The notes beneath the pieces were generated by a model. The model ran no database searches, was not told the origin of the DNA, and saw nothing but the letters and a program-made list of their open reading frames with translations. Shown here one piece after another: positions 1 to 8,266 of a DNA stretch of 18,915 bases. This stretch comes from Chloromonas sp. AAM2. Lineage: Eukaryota; Chlorophyta; Chlorophyceae; Chlamydomonadales; Chlamydomonadaceae. The DNA lies in NCBI GenBank assembly GCA_004335635.1, contig QAXH01004703.1:53322-72236 (forward strand), given 5' to 3'. The position numbers and the translations under genes are program-made. Positions within the stretch are counted from its first letter, which is position 1, and each line of letters begins with the position of its first letter.

Positions 1-473
1 ATGGGCTTTAACGGTTCATCCCGGTTTATAAAAAGCGGTGCATATTTAGCATTCCGGGCTAAAATGTGCGCTCCCATTTTTTCTAATGGATTGATGATCC
101 GGGTCATATCCCGTTTGCTGAGCGAGGGATCACCAACCAATTTTGATGAAATGCCAGCTCCTGCCAGTACACCGGAAAGAAGGCGCATCGCTGTACCGGA
201 ATTCCCACAGTCTAAATCATTTTTGGGGGTTTTAATTGCTTTCCGGCCGGTACCTTGGATAATCAGGTTATCCGTTTCTTGTGTAACTTTTGCTCCTAAT
301 TGCTGAACGCATTTCAGTGTACTTTGCGGATCCTGAGCCCTGGAATAGTTTTTGATCTCTGAAGTCCCATCGTGCAATAACGAAAAGATAGCGGCTCGCT
401 GAGATATTGATTTATCGGGTGGCAGGGCTATTGAACCCTGTAACGAAGATGAGGGTGATACTTCTTTAATCAT
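1..473 (-). CDS. aroA: 3-phosphoshikimate 1-carboxyvinyltransferase (EPSP synthase), N-terminal 157 residues, cut by window edge
   Basis: EPSP synthase joins phosphoenolpyruvate to shikimate-3-phosphate in the cytoplasmic shikimate pathway to chorismate. I translated this frame by hand from the minus strand; the frame stays open to base 1, so about two thirds of the usual ~430 residues lie outside. Visible hallmarks are LPPDKSISQR at residues 17-26 (the Lys and Arg match the shikimate/PEP-binding K22 and R27 of E. coli), GNSGTAMRLL at 90-99 (PEP loop) and GDPSLSKRDM at 114-123, followed by INPLEKMGA. The PPDKSIS and DPSLSKR forms resemble the class II-like sequences of Gram-positive and Bacteroidota enzymes more than the E. 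coli type. The glycine equal to E. coli G96 is kept; the position of P101 is Leu. The ATG overlaps the stop of the upstream TPR gene (ATGA, bases 470-473), so translation is probably coupled. Confidence 0.96.
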   Translation of the reverse strand, partial: MIKEVSPSSSLQGSIALPPDKSISQRAAIFSLLHDGTSEIKNYSRAQDPQSTLKCVQQLGAKVTQETDNLIIQGTGRKAIKTPKNDLDCGNSGTAMRLLSGVLAGAGISSKLVGDPSLSKRDMTRIINPLEKMGAHILARNAKYAPLFINRDEPLKP

Positions 474-3466
474 GAATCTGCATGGTTTAGCAAACGCTGT
501 GCTTTTTGTTCTGCTGGGGTACCGGGATATCGTGTAATAATTGCATTTAACGTGCTCAATGCTTCTCCCTGATTTCCTAACCGAATATGACATTCTGCAC
601 TTCTGTACATTGCTTCTGAAACCCAGGTATCAAAAGCTTCAAACAGCACGCTTACACGACCATATTCTTCAATTGCAGCATTATAATTTTCTTGTAGTTG
701 AAGAATACGGCCCAAGTAAAACTGTGCTTCTGCACCAATTTCAGTACTGCTGCTTTCCGCAATAGGTTCAAAGTAACTTAGGGCTTCTTCAAACCGTTTT
801 TCCTCTGTAGCAACTTTCCCAAGTCCTACCTTCGCTGCATTACTGTTAGCGTTGAGGTCTAATGCTGCCTGATATTCTTCTTTAGCCTGCTCAGTGTAAT
901 TCATAGCTAAGCTCGCATTTCCCATACCCACGTAGGCTTCTTGTTGATACCGATTACTTGTTTCTAATAATTGACTGTAGTTATTGTAAGACTGTTGAAA
1001 CTTAGCTTGATCATAATGTAGTGTACCTAATGAAATCAGTGCCGATGCAGCCAGGTCATCTTCTGGAAATTCGTTAATAATTTGATTGTAAGCTTTAATT
1101 GCTTCGCCGGTTTGTCCCAGTTGCTTGTAAGATTCTGCAAGATTAGAGTAGGCCTCAGGCATCAGTTCATCAGAATTCGTTACCCGTAGGTATTGTCGAA
1201 ATTCCTTGATGGCATTTTCGTAATCACCGGACTGAAATATATTTAGCGCCTGCCTGTATCTGAGCTGATCGGCTGTAGAGCTTGTTGGATTATCATTTAG
1301 AAATTCCTCTAAAACCACTGAACTACTGTCAGATTCACCGGCAGATAATTGAGCATACTGAATTCCGTTAATCGCCTCAATGATGTAATCACTTCGGGGA
1401 TACTCATCCAGCACTTCTTTATAGGCCTGTATAGCGCGATTATACTCACCCGCATTGTAATACGCATCTCCAATATTATATTGTGAGCGTGCGGCCCATT
1501 CCGTCCCCGGATATTTTTCTATGACTGTTTGAAATTCTTCAATTGCTTGTGAATAGTTATTTGTATTCAGATATATGTAGGCAATATTATACTGGGCCTG
1601 TTCCCTGAGTCGACTAAATGGGTAAATTCTAAGTGTTTTTCTGAAGTTTGAAACGGCTTCGAACGTTCTTCCAGACCTGTAATAACTATTTGCAACTTGA
1701 AACATTGCATAATCTCCCCCGGGCTCAGCGCCGATGGCTTTAGTATAGCTCGATATTGCATTTCGATACTCGCCTAAAGCATAATAAGCATCCCCAATTC
1801 GAAGCTGAGTATCTGTATTGTAAGGAAAAAGCTGAATATCCGGAGCCTCGTAGTTTTGTAGAAATTTTTCTAATGGCTCAACTGCCTTTTTGTACTCTCC
1901 CAATTGAAAGTAGCTCCATCCCAATGAATATAGGGCAGCCCCCATCATTTCATTGTCAGTAAAATTGTCGGTGAAAGTCTTAAATCGTTGCGCAGCTCTA
2001 CCGTACTGCCTCATTTTATAGTAACTGTCTGCACTCCAGAAAAGTGCTTCCTCTCCAATTTCCGTGTCCGAACCCTCTGCATAAACTGCTTCAAATATTG
2101 GTTGAGCCTGCTCATAAGCCTGATTTCGGTACAATATCCAAGCTTTTTGGAACCGCGCCTGACGCTTAAGTGCCGGGTCAATATCACCCACTTTTTCAGC
2201 CTCCTCAAAAGCTTGGACAGCCCGCGTATATTCAGCATTTGCAAAATAAGCCTCACCTAACAACGTGAATATTTTACCCGGATCTTCAAGCTCTATATCG
2301 CCACGTATTAATCCCAGTAACACGTTGATTGCTTCATCGTATCTGGATGCCTGATAGGATGAAATCGCCCATTCATAGTAGGCCGTTTCAACCCAAAGTC
2401 CCTGTTTATAGCGATCCCCAAATTCCCGAAAGGTCAGTATGGATTCACGATATTGTGCACTAAGTTTTTCATTTACAGCTTTGTAATAAAGTGCTTTACG
2501 AGCAATCTCGTCTTCTCCAATGGCTGCCCGCCCAAATGACTCTGCGGCCCAATGATATATTTCTTGTTTATGGTATACCCATCCCAAGCCATAGTGTGCA
2601 ATTCGCTCCTGATCGGTTCCTTTTGTCATGTTTATATATCGGAGATATGATTTTGAAGCTTCATCATATCTTTCCAGATAATTTTGGCTTTCAGCGATTA
2701 GGAAAACTGCTTTTTGTAAAGATTCATCCAACAAATAGGGGAGTGCATTTTGAAGAGCCTCTATCGCTTCTTCGTACTTTGCCTGCATATAATAAGATTC
2801 TCCCAATGCGGTACCCACGCTTCGGGTAATTTCTTTATTTGGATAACGCTCTTTTAGTACTTCGAATGCGGAAGCAGCTGTTTCATAGTGTCTTTGTGTC
2901 AGGTATAACCGACCTCTTGCATATAATGCTTTTGGAGCCCATTCTGATTCCGGATAATCATTTGCAAGCTCCATAAAATAGCGGCGTGCATCGGAATAAT
3001 CTTCGTTTTCAGCAGCAGCTTCTGCTATCCAGTATTTTGTTTCAGCAGCAGATCTTTCTGGCATCCATGAATCAATAGCCTGAGTATAATATTGAATAGC
3101 TTGTATGTACCTGCCATCATTCGTGAATCTGTGCCCAAGATCTTTTAAAAGCGTTTCAGCGTATTCACTTCCAGGGTATTTCAGAATAAAATCTTTGTAG
3201 TACGATTCAATGTTTGAAGAGTCTGCCCCGGTTTTCGAACGAGCTAAATAATACGCAGTTGAAATTTGCAGTTCATGTCCGGGAAAATCGGTATAAAATT
3301 GCTCAAACTGCTGTATTGCTTCCTGAAAATACCCTTGTTCAAACAGATCTATTCCTCTTATATATGTCTGCGTTTCCGGATTCTGAATTTCTTGAGCTGA
3401 CCCAAGGCTTAACAAGAAAAACAAATAAAGGGAAGTTAAAAGGCTACTTTTCAGGGCGAGGCGCAT
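470..3466 (-). CDS. Secreted tetratricopeptide-repeat protein, about 26 TPR units
   Basis: This 998-residue protein starts with a clear signal peptide: basic MRLALK, a Leu/Phe core and a GSA-Q cleavage site near residue 24. No other transmembrane segment is visible. The rest is an unbroken run of about 26 degenerate 34-38-residue TPR-like units, with the typical pattern of Gly/Ala-x-x-Tyr, then Tyr-x-x-Ala-Ile-x-x-Phe/Tyr, ending in Tyr-Pro-x-Ser/Thr. Examples are around residues 640-720, where consecutive units read YNIAYIYL and YNIGDAYY. TPR solenoids bind other proteins, so a periplasmic or outer-membrane scaffold role is likely. There is no enzymatic domain and no lipobox. Similar large secreted TPR proteins are common in Bacteroidota and are functionally uncharacterised. 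The gene is 38 bases downstream of the CBS gene and overlaps aroA by four bases. No Shine-Dalgarno is visible before the ATG. Confidence 0.9.
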   Translation of the reverse strand: MRLALKSSLLTSLYLFFLLSLGSAQEIQNPETQTYIRGIDLFEQGYFQEAIQQFEQFYTDFPGHELQISTAYYLARSKTGADSSNIESYYKDFILKYPGSEYAETLLKDLGHRFTNDGRYIQAIQYYTQAIDSWMPERSAAETKYWIAEAAAENEDYSDARRYFMELANDYPESEWAPKALYARGRLYLTQRHYETAASAFEVLKERYPNKEITRSVGTALGESYYMQAKYEEAIEALQNALPYLLDESLQKAVFLIAESQNYLERYDEASKSYLRYINMTKGTDQERIAHYGLGWVYHKQEIYHWAAESFGRAAIGEDEIARKALYYKAVNEKLSAQYRESILTFREFGDRYKQGLWVETAYYEWAISSYQASRYDEAINVLLGLIRGDIELEDPGKIFTLLGEAYFANAEYTRAVQAFEEAEKVGDIDPALKRQARFQKAWILYRNQAYEQAQPIFEAVYAEGSDTEIGEEALFWSADSYYKMRQYGRAAQRFKTFTDNFTDNEMMGAALYSLGWSYFQLGEYKKAVEPLEKFLQNYEAPDIQLFPYNTDTQLRIGDAYYALGEYRNAISSYTKAIGAEPGGDYAMFQVANSYYRSGRTFEAVSNFRKTLRIYPFSRLREQAQYNIAYIYLNTNNYSQAIEEFQTVIEKYPGTEWAARSQYNIGDAYYNAGEYNRAIQAYKEVLDEYPRSDYIIEAINGIQYAQLSAGESDSSSVVLEEFLNDNPTSSTADQLRYRQALNIFQSGDYENAIKEFRQYLRVTNSDELMPEAYSNLAESYKQLGQTGEAIKAYNQIINEFPEDDLAASALISLGTLHYDQAKFQQSYNNYSQLLETSNRYQQEAYVGMGNASLAMNYTEQAKEEYQAALDLNANSNAAKVGLGKVATEEKRFEEALSYFEPIAESSSTEIGAEAQFYLGRILQLQENYNAAIEEYGRVSVLFEAFDTWVSEAMYRSAECHIRLGNQGEALSTLNAIITRYPGTPAEQKAQRLLNHADS

Positions 3467-3504
3467 GTAACGTATAAAGGCTAATGAGGGTTAATAGGTA
3501 CTTC

Positions 3505-4170
3505 TTATATGTCAAGATAGCGAATAAGTTCATCTGCACGTTCAGAAAAGTTTTCTTCCAAAGTCTCGCTGTTTGCTTCCGATAAAATGGAATAGCCAAA
3601 GCGACGCAGGCTCGAACTTATTACAGATGAATCCTCTAAATTTAATTTGATGGAAATTCGATATGTCATATGATCTGCATCCGGTTGCTGAACAGCAATA
3701 CCTAATATTTTAGCCCCTTCCATCTCAATGATTCGCACCAGGTCGGACAATGTGAAATCATTTTGTTTTAATTCTACTGTAATAACCGATCCATAGCTCG
3801 ACAAGTTAAAGAGTTCACCCAAAGCAGAGAGTACATCTTTCTTCTTTAGCATACCCTCAAACATCATGTTTTTACCAACTACGGGCAATAGGTATAATTC
3901 CTTCGCTAACATGACCCGAGAAGCTTCAAACAGGTGCTGATGAGTAGGAACTGAAATTGGATCACTAAGCTTGAGGTCTTTCAGTATTGTTTGCTCATCT
4001 ACAATTTCAATCAAACGATCTAATGAAGCCATTCCCTTCAGTCTACCGGCTTCATCAATCACTGGAATACGTGTTGTATGTAACAGGTCGATTCGTAAAA
4101 GTGCCGCTTCAACCGTATCAGTTTCCCTCAAAGGGGATATTTCTCTATTTGTAATTTCAAATACTAACAT
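3505..4170 (-). CDS. CBS-domain pair with C-terminal ACT-like domain
   Basis: The 221-residue soluble protein has two CBS motifs in tandem (about residues 1-60 and 66-120), recognisable by the TRIPVIDEAGRLKGMAS and LYLLPVVGKNMMFEGML stretches. CBS pairs form a Bateman module that usually binds adenine nucleotides (AMP, ATP, SAM, c-di-AMP). The remaining ~95 residues fit a beta-alpha-beta-beta-alpha-beta ACT-like fold, with the start SVITVELKQNDFTLSDLVRI and a later strand YRISIKLNL. This would be a small-molecule sensor without an attached enzyme. The ATG follows the hflX stop by three bases (TAA ATT ATG), so it is almost certainly co-translated with hflX. Ligand and target are unknown. Bacteroidota carry similar stand-alone CBS-ACT proteins; the ACT assignment is from pattern only and is less certain than the CBS pair. 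Confidence 0.82.
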   Translation of the reverse strand: MLVFEITNREISPLRETDTVEAALLRIDLLHTTRIPVIDEAGRLKGMASLDRLIEIVDEQTILKDLKLSDPISVPTHQHLFEASRVMLAKELYLLPVVGKNMMFEGMLKKKDVLSALGELFNLSSYGSVITVELKQNDFTLSDLVRIIEMEGAKILGIAVQQPDADHMTYRISIKLNLEDSSVISSSLRRFGYSILSEANSETLEENFSERADELIRYLDI

Positions 4171-4173
4171 AAT

Positions 4174-5463
4174 TTATACAACTTCGCCGTTGGCACCAAT
4201 AGTATCCAGTAAATGAGATAATTGCTTAAAATCTTTTTTTGCTATACTAAAGGTTAATTCCACATCTGTTCCTTTATATGTTTCGTTTTCAACATTAGCT
4301 TTTTCATGAATAAAAGCAACTGCTTTATATTTTGAAACAGGAATTTGCATGGTGTGTTCACTGTAGTCCAGCTCAATCATCTCTTCGATACTGTTTTCAA
4401 GCTGTTTTAACCCGATTCTTTGTTCAGCAGAAACAAATACTGCATTTGAATATTCCCGTTTCAATTCAGAAACCTGATGTGCATCCATTTTATCTACTTT
4501 ATTGAAAACCAGTATGGTACGCTTATTTGTAGCTTCAATATCTTCAAGTGTTTCTTCTACCACTTCAATATATTCATGGGCCATCCTAGACGAGGCATCC
4601 ACCACATGCAGTAAAATATCTGCTTCGCGGACTTCATCTAAAGTAGATTTAAAACTCTCAACTAAGTTATGTGGTAATTTCCGGATAAATCCTACCGTAT
4701 CAGACAGCAATACCGAGTGATTTTCCATCTCATGACGGCGTACTGTAGAATCGAGTGTTGCAAATAAACGATCTTCAGCAAATACTCCCGTTTCGGTTAA
4801 AGCATTCATGAGCGTGGATTTACCTGCATTGGTATATCCAACCAAAGAAATTCGGGTCATTCCTTCACGGCCCTTTCTCTGCGTGGTGCGCTGTTTGCCA
4901 AGTTTTTCCAGTTTATCTTTCAGTACCGCAATTCTTCGACCAATCAATCTACGGTCTGTTTCAATCTGCGTTTCCCCCGGACCTTTGGTTCCGATTCCCC
5001 CTTTTTGCCTGGAAAGGTGAGTCCAATAGCGGGTTAACCGGGGAAGAAGATATTCAAGTTGGGCAAGTTCAACCTGAGTTTTAGCCGCCGCAGTTTTAGC
5101 CCGTGCAGCAAATATATCTAAAATCAGAGCGCTGCGGTCTAATACTTTAGCATCTGTCGTTTTCTCAATATTCCGTAATTGTGTAGGAGATAGGTCATCA
5201 TCAAAAATTACAGCATCGATCCGATTTTCCCCCATGATGCGCTTTAGTTCATTTAGCTTTCCCTTGCCGATGTAGGTGGAAGGGTCGGGATGCGTTTTGT
5301 TTTGGAGTATTTTTTCAACCGGTGTAGCACCAGCGGTGTCTGCTAAAAGTGCAAGTTCATCCAAATATTCTTCGGCTTGGAACCGGGTAGTTTCGGGCCC
5401 ATAAAGTCCAACCAGAGCCACTCTTTCCTTCTCTAAATCAGAATTTTTTACGTCGTCTAACAA
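4174..5463 (-). CDS. hflX: GTPase HflX
   Basis: HflX is a translation-factor-class GTPase that binds the large ribosomal subunit and can split or rescue stalled ribosomes, notably under stress. All family marks are present in 429 residues: the HflX N-terminal domain with the Gly-rich RQKGGIGTKGPGETQIETDRR-like stretch at 152-172, a basic coiled-coil linker (175-200), G1 GYTNAGKST (209-217), G3 DTVGF (255-259), G4 NKVD (321-324) and G5 SAE (345-347). The start is unusual. An in-frame TAA (5479-5481, also the stop of the upstream gene) lies only six codons before a TTG at 5463, and no ATG exists until well inside the domain. A GTG at 5421 (residue 15), preceded by an AAGGA, is an alternative; the TTG gives an N-terminus of family-like length. 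It sits 15 bases after the PH-like gene and three before the CBS gene. Confidence 0.95.
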   Translation of the reverse strand: MLDDVKNSDLEKERVALVGLYGPETTRFQAEEYLDELALLADTAGATPVEKILQNKTHPDPSTYIGKGKLNELKRIMGENRIDAVIFDDDLSPTQLRNIEKTTDAKVLDRSALILDIFAARAKTAAAKTQVELAQLEYLLPRLTRYWTHLSRQKGGIGTKGPGETQIETDRRLIGRRIAVLKDKLEKLGKQRTTQRKGREGMTRISLVGYTNAGKSTLMNALTETGVFAEDRLFATLDSTVRRHEMENHSVLLSDTVGFIRKLPHNLVESFKSTLDEVREADILLHVVDASSRMAHEYIEVVEETLEDIEATNKRTILVFNKVDKMDAHQVSELKREYSNAVFVSAEQRIGLKQLENSIEEMIELDYSEHTMQIPVSKYKAVAFIHEKANVENETYKGTDVELTFSIAKKDFKQLSHLLDTIGANGEVV

Positions 5464-5478
5464 ATGGTTGTGTCTTAA

Positions 5479-6063
5479 TTAATCTTCTTGAATTCTCTTG
5501 ATATCGATATTTGGGAGTGCCAGTCCTTCTATCTCGTTATCCAGTTTTAAAGATACAATTTTTTTCACTGCTTTATATTTACTTTGAGGAACAAATAGCT
5601 TCAGTTGTTTATATCCTTCTGTGAGACTTTTGTCCATCTCAGAATAATTAAACAAATATTCTACCCCATTTGGTTTCGAATATTCAACATAATCTAAAAT
5701 TTGGAACCAAGGTATTGTTTGGGAAGGTTCATTTATATTTTTGACAATTCCATGATCAGTGATATAGTATTTTGAGGCCAGGTAACTTGCAATAAACCAC
5801 ATGCTTCCAATCCATACATAAGCCCAAAAAATGGGATATCGAGTTGCATCCTGCTGCCAAAATACGATAAGAGACAAAGCACCAATTAACCCCAGAAAAA
5901 AAGTCGCGAACAATGGGTATCCTTTAAGTTTACCGGCTCGCCAACTTATTCTCACATTTCTTAACCGTAGTTTATTTTGGTACGAATATACCGCCAGTAA
6001 GGTTGATGCTATGGTAAACATCAAGACAACTAACCTAAAGAATATGGCAAGTATATCTTCCAT
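5479..6063 (-). CDS. Membrane protein with three transmembrane segments and a C-terminal PH-like domain
   Basis: I do not recognise a named family with certainty. The 194 residues begin with three hydrophobic helices (about 6-26, 50-70 and 77-96), separated by a basic loop (KLRLRNVRISWRAGK) that should face the cytoplasm. The soluble tail from about residue 97 contains YYITDHGI, IPWFQILDYVEY and LKLFVPQSKYKAVKKIV. This strand-rich pattern ending in a helix is typical of bacterial PH-like (bPH, DUF5673-type) domains, which are usually fused to membrane anchors. The ATG overlaps the stop of the vWA gene in a TAATG arrangement, so translation is coupled and the two proteins may work together. 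The gene is followed after 15 bases by hflX. Function is unknown; the PH-like call is an inference from the sequence pattern. Confidence 0.72.
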   Translation of the reverse strand: MEDILAIFFRLVVLMFTIASTLLAVYSYQNKLRLRNVRISWRAGKLKGYPLFATFFLGLIGALSLIVFWQQDATRYPIFWAYVWIGSMWFIASYLASKYYITDHGIVKNINEPSQTIPWFQILDYVEYSKPNGVEYLFNYSEMDKSLTEGYKQLKLFVPQSKYKAVKKIVSLKLDNEIEGLALPNIDIKRIQED

Positions 6064-8165
6064 TAACTCACTGTTTCTGCTTTATACCATCTTGATACCA
6101 ACGTTTCAGCTATTAAAAATAAAAAGCCTGCTAACATAAACCAGTTCCAAATTTCTTTACCAAAACCTGATGTCATGATTTCCCCAGCCAAATTTTCCTC
6201 ATCAATCTCTGCTGTATTGATCCAGTTTATGTCGGCCGTTTGAAGCAGAGCTTCCAGTCTGTTTTCATCAGTTTCCTGAAATTCAGATTCTCTGACAGGC
6301 AAATTTGCTGATAAAATATAGGATTCATTCTCATCAGTCAGTGTAAACCAGCCAGGATTCCACTCTTTGGCCGGATAGCGAACCCGGATACCTGCAGGCA
6401 CTACATCAGCCGTTGGTTTTATGATGTCGTTATCGGTTTCGATAACGGCTTTCTCGGCATCAATATTTCCTTGCCATACGAATTCCTTCCCGAGCTGATG
6501 GTCTGCAAATCCTCCCCGGTCGGAGGATGCGGAATACAATAATAAACGATAATAAAAGGGAGCAAAAAGAGGTTTTACCACAAAATTTGTCCAACCGGGA
6601 TTATTACCGAAGGCAGAAACGATGATCGTTCCTTCTCCAACTCTTTTTTCATGAACAGCAACGTCGCCATTATTCAAAGTAAGCAGGTCAAAGCTCGTTC
6701 CTGAACCATTGGTCAATAATTTGAAATAATAGTAAATGTCTGGAGTTGTAAACCGTAATTCTTCTTCTCTCTCTTTTTCAAATAGTCCGGTAAAAGCTGG
6801 ATGGTCTTCCAGTATTTCATCAGCTTTAGCAATAGACTCAAAAGAAGCATATTCCCCTTGCAAACCACCAAAACGACCAATATTAAACTCCGACAAAAAA
6901 GCATTATAATTGCTCAAATTTCCTTTCTCGGACGGGAAAAATAAAATACCGCCCCCATTTTGTGTAAAATCCTGCAGTGATGAAAAACTAAATTCCGGGA
7001 TTTCTTCGAGTCCATCCAACAGTATTATATCAAATTCCGAGACGTCTACTGTTTCAAGAATATCAGGAGAAGCTTGCCGGTAATTGAGCTGAGCATCGTT
7101 TTCTCCGGCAGCACGTAACATAGCTCCCGTATAAGAGATGAATTCAGGAGACGGGGCTTCTGGTTTTATCCAAAGAGCATTTCTACGCTCAGGTACCTGA
7201 ACCGTGAAGAAATGAACATTATCTGGCTGAAACTCATCTCCTTCTATCACTATCTTACCTTTGGCAGAACCCGTTTTAGAAGGTGCGATCTCAAAACGAT
7301 AGATCTTACTTTCATTTGGGGCGAGTGAGACGGAATACTGCCCGGCATTCTCATTTTCAAATTCAAGTGATACAAACTGATTGGCCGCGGGCACTTTGCT
7401 TTCGTTGGTTAGCTCCACATTTAACGTAAACGGGATGTTAACTCCCAGCATATTGGTGTTCGTACTAACCGCTGTAGTAACTGTGTTTTGTACTTCTACC
7501 TCTCCCACATCTATCACCGTAAAACGTATGTTTTCAAAATCAATATTCTCCAGTTCATTTAACTGACTTTGCTGACCATCGGTGATAATGAATACGCTTT
7601 TTACCTGATACGGAGCTTCTCTGACTGTTTCAATCAAATTAGTTAACCGATCTTTAATAAAATTCCCCGCAGCGAGAACTTCAGCTTCGTTGACTGATCG
7701 ATTGAAATTTGCTTCATTTAAGATTGTATAAGGATCAGATTCCCCGTTTGTGACCTGAATCAAAAAACGATCTTCGTCCTTTGCTGTCTCAGAGATTTCA
7801 ATAGCAAGTTCCTTTGCCTGATCGATTAAAGGGCCCTGAGAACCAATTCTTGACATACTTATACTATTATCCAACAGAACGGCGTTTAAAGCCGGGGCCT
7901 GAGCATTTCCCCCGCCTGATAATGCAGGTGGTAAAATGGGACGAGCCAACACCAGTGCCAAACAAATGATCGCCAAAAGCCTCAAGAATAACAGCAAATA
8001 ACGTTTAATTCGTATTCTCTTGATGGTGGTGTTCTTTAGTTCCCTGAAAAATGTGAGCGTAGAAAATGAAATTTTCTGCGGCTTTCTTACATTCAGCAAA
8101 TGGATCAGCAACGGTAAGCCTACAGCTATCAGGGCAAATAAAAAAAATGGATTCAGAAAACTCAT
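6063..8165 (-). CDS. BatA-type N-terminal domain plus von Willebrand factor A membrane protein
   Basis: The 700-residue protein opens with the BatA N-terminal module (about 1-80): helix FLNPFFLFALIAVGLPLLIHLL, the FSTLTFFRELK stretch, and a second helix ending in LARPILPP (57-80). A vWA domain follows with a complete MIDAS-type start, DNSIS at 99-103, and IITDG at 193-197. The middle is a long extracytoplasmic region including strand-rich segments and a segment (about 370-410) resembling a class I glutamine-amidotransferase-like fold (IILLDGLEE, GGGILFFPS). A last helix (about 670-690) anchors the C-terminus. Such proteins are widespread in Bacteroidota and related to the Bacteroides aerotolerance (Bat) proteins, but their role is not settled. 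Metal-dependent protein binding at the membrane is the likely activity. It is the first gene of the lower minus-strand block, divergent from the lipoprotein gene, and overlaps the next gene by one base. Confidence 0.88.
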   Translation of the reverse strand: MSFLNPFFLFALIAVGLPLLIHLLNVRKPQKISFSTLTFFRELKNTTIKRIRIKRYLLLFLRLLAIICLALVLARPILPPALSGGGNAQAPALNAVLLDNSISMSRIGSQGPLIDQAKELAIEISETAKDEDRFLIQVTNGESDPYTILNEANFNRSVNEAEVLAAGNFIKDRLTNLIETVREAPYQVKSVFIITDGQQSQLNELENIDFENIRFTVIDVGEVEVQNTVTTAVSTNTNMLGVNIPFTLNVELTNESKVPAANQFVSLEFENENAGQYSVSLAPNESKIYRFEIAPSKTGSAKGKIVIEGDEFQPDNVHFFTVQVPERRNALWIKPEAPSPEFISYTGAMLRAAGENDAQLNYRQASPDILETVDVSEFDIILLDGLEEIPEFSFSSLQDFTQNGGGILFFPSEKGNLSNYNAFLSEFNIGRFGGLQGEYASFESIAKADEILEDHPAFTGLFEKEREEELRFTTPDIYYYFKLLTNGSGTSFDLLTLNNGDVAVHEKRVGEGTIIVSAFGNNPGWTNFVVKPLFAPFYYRLLLYSASSDRGGFADHQLGKEFVWQGNIDAEKAVIETDNDIIKPTADVVPAGIRVRYPAKEWNPGWFTLTDENESYILSANLPVRESEFQETDENRLEALLQTADINWINTAEIDEENLAGEIMTSGFGKEIWNWFMLAGFLFLIAETLVSRWYKAETVS

Positions 8166-8266
8166 TTAGCGCTCAAAAATGTTACCTTTATTCTTTTTAC
8201 AGGAACTTTTTCCAGTATTGTAAATTAATCAATATAAACTGATACCTAAAATATCTACATCATTTA
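8166..8266. promoter_or_regulatory. Divergent intergenic region, expected to hold back-to-back promoters
   Basis: The 101-base AT-rich gap separates the start of the minus-strand vWA gene from the start of the plus-strand lipoprotein gene, so both promoters should lie here. On the plus strand a weak sigma-70-like pair can be drawn: TTTCCA at 8209-8214 and TATAAA at 8233-8238, with an 18-base spacer. On the minus strand TACAAT resembles a -10 box but lacks a convincing -35. I see no clear Bacteroidetes-type TAnnTTTG box and no Shine-Dalgarno before either ATG. The role of the region follows from gene layout; the individual boxes are weak and could be chance in AT-rich DNA. Confidence 0.45.

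Noticed and set aside
1..306. Plus-strand 101-residue open frame at the window start
   Set aside because: The opposite strand encodes the clear N-terminus of EPSP synthase with family motifs, so this frame is its shadow.
2491..2829. Plus-strand 112-residue open frame, and others such as 541-765 and 1988-2260
   Set aside because: They lie wholly inside the TPR gene, lack any recognisable motif and have the odd composition of antisense shadows.
470..3466. DNA tandem repeat or repeat-expansion locus
   Set aside because: The periodicity is at protein level only; the repeat units are diverged in sequence, as in ordinary TPR genes.
6063..8165. Full Bat (aerotolerance) operon
   Set aside because: No moxR-type ATPase, DUF58 protein or BatD is adjacent; only a BatA-type vWA protein and a distant TPR gene are present.
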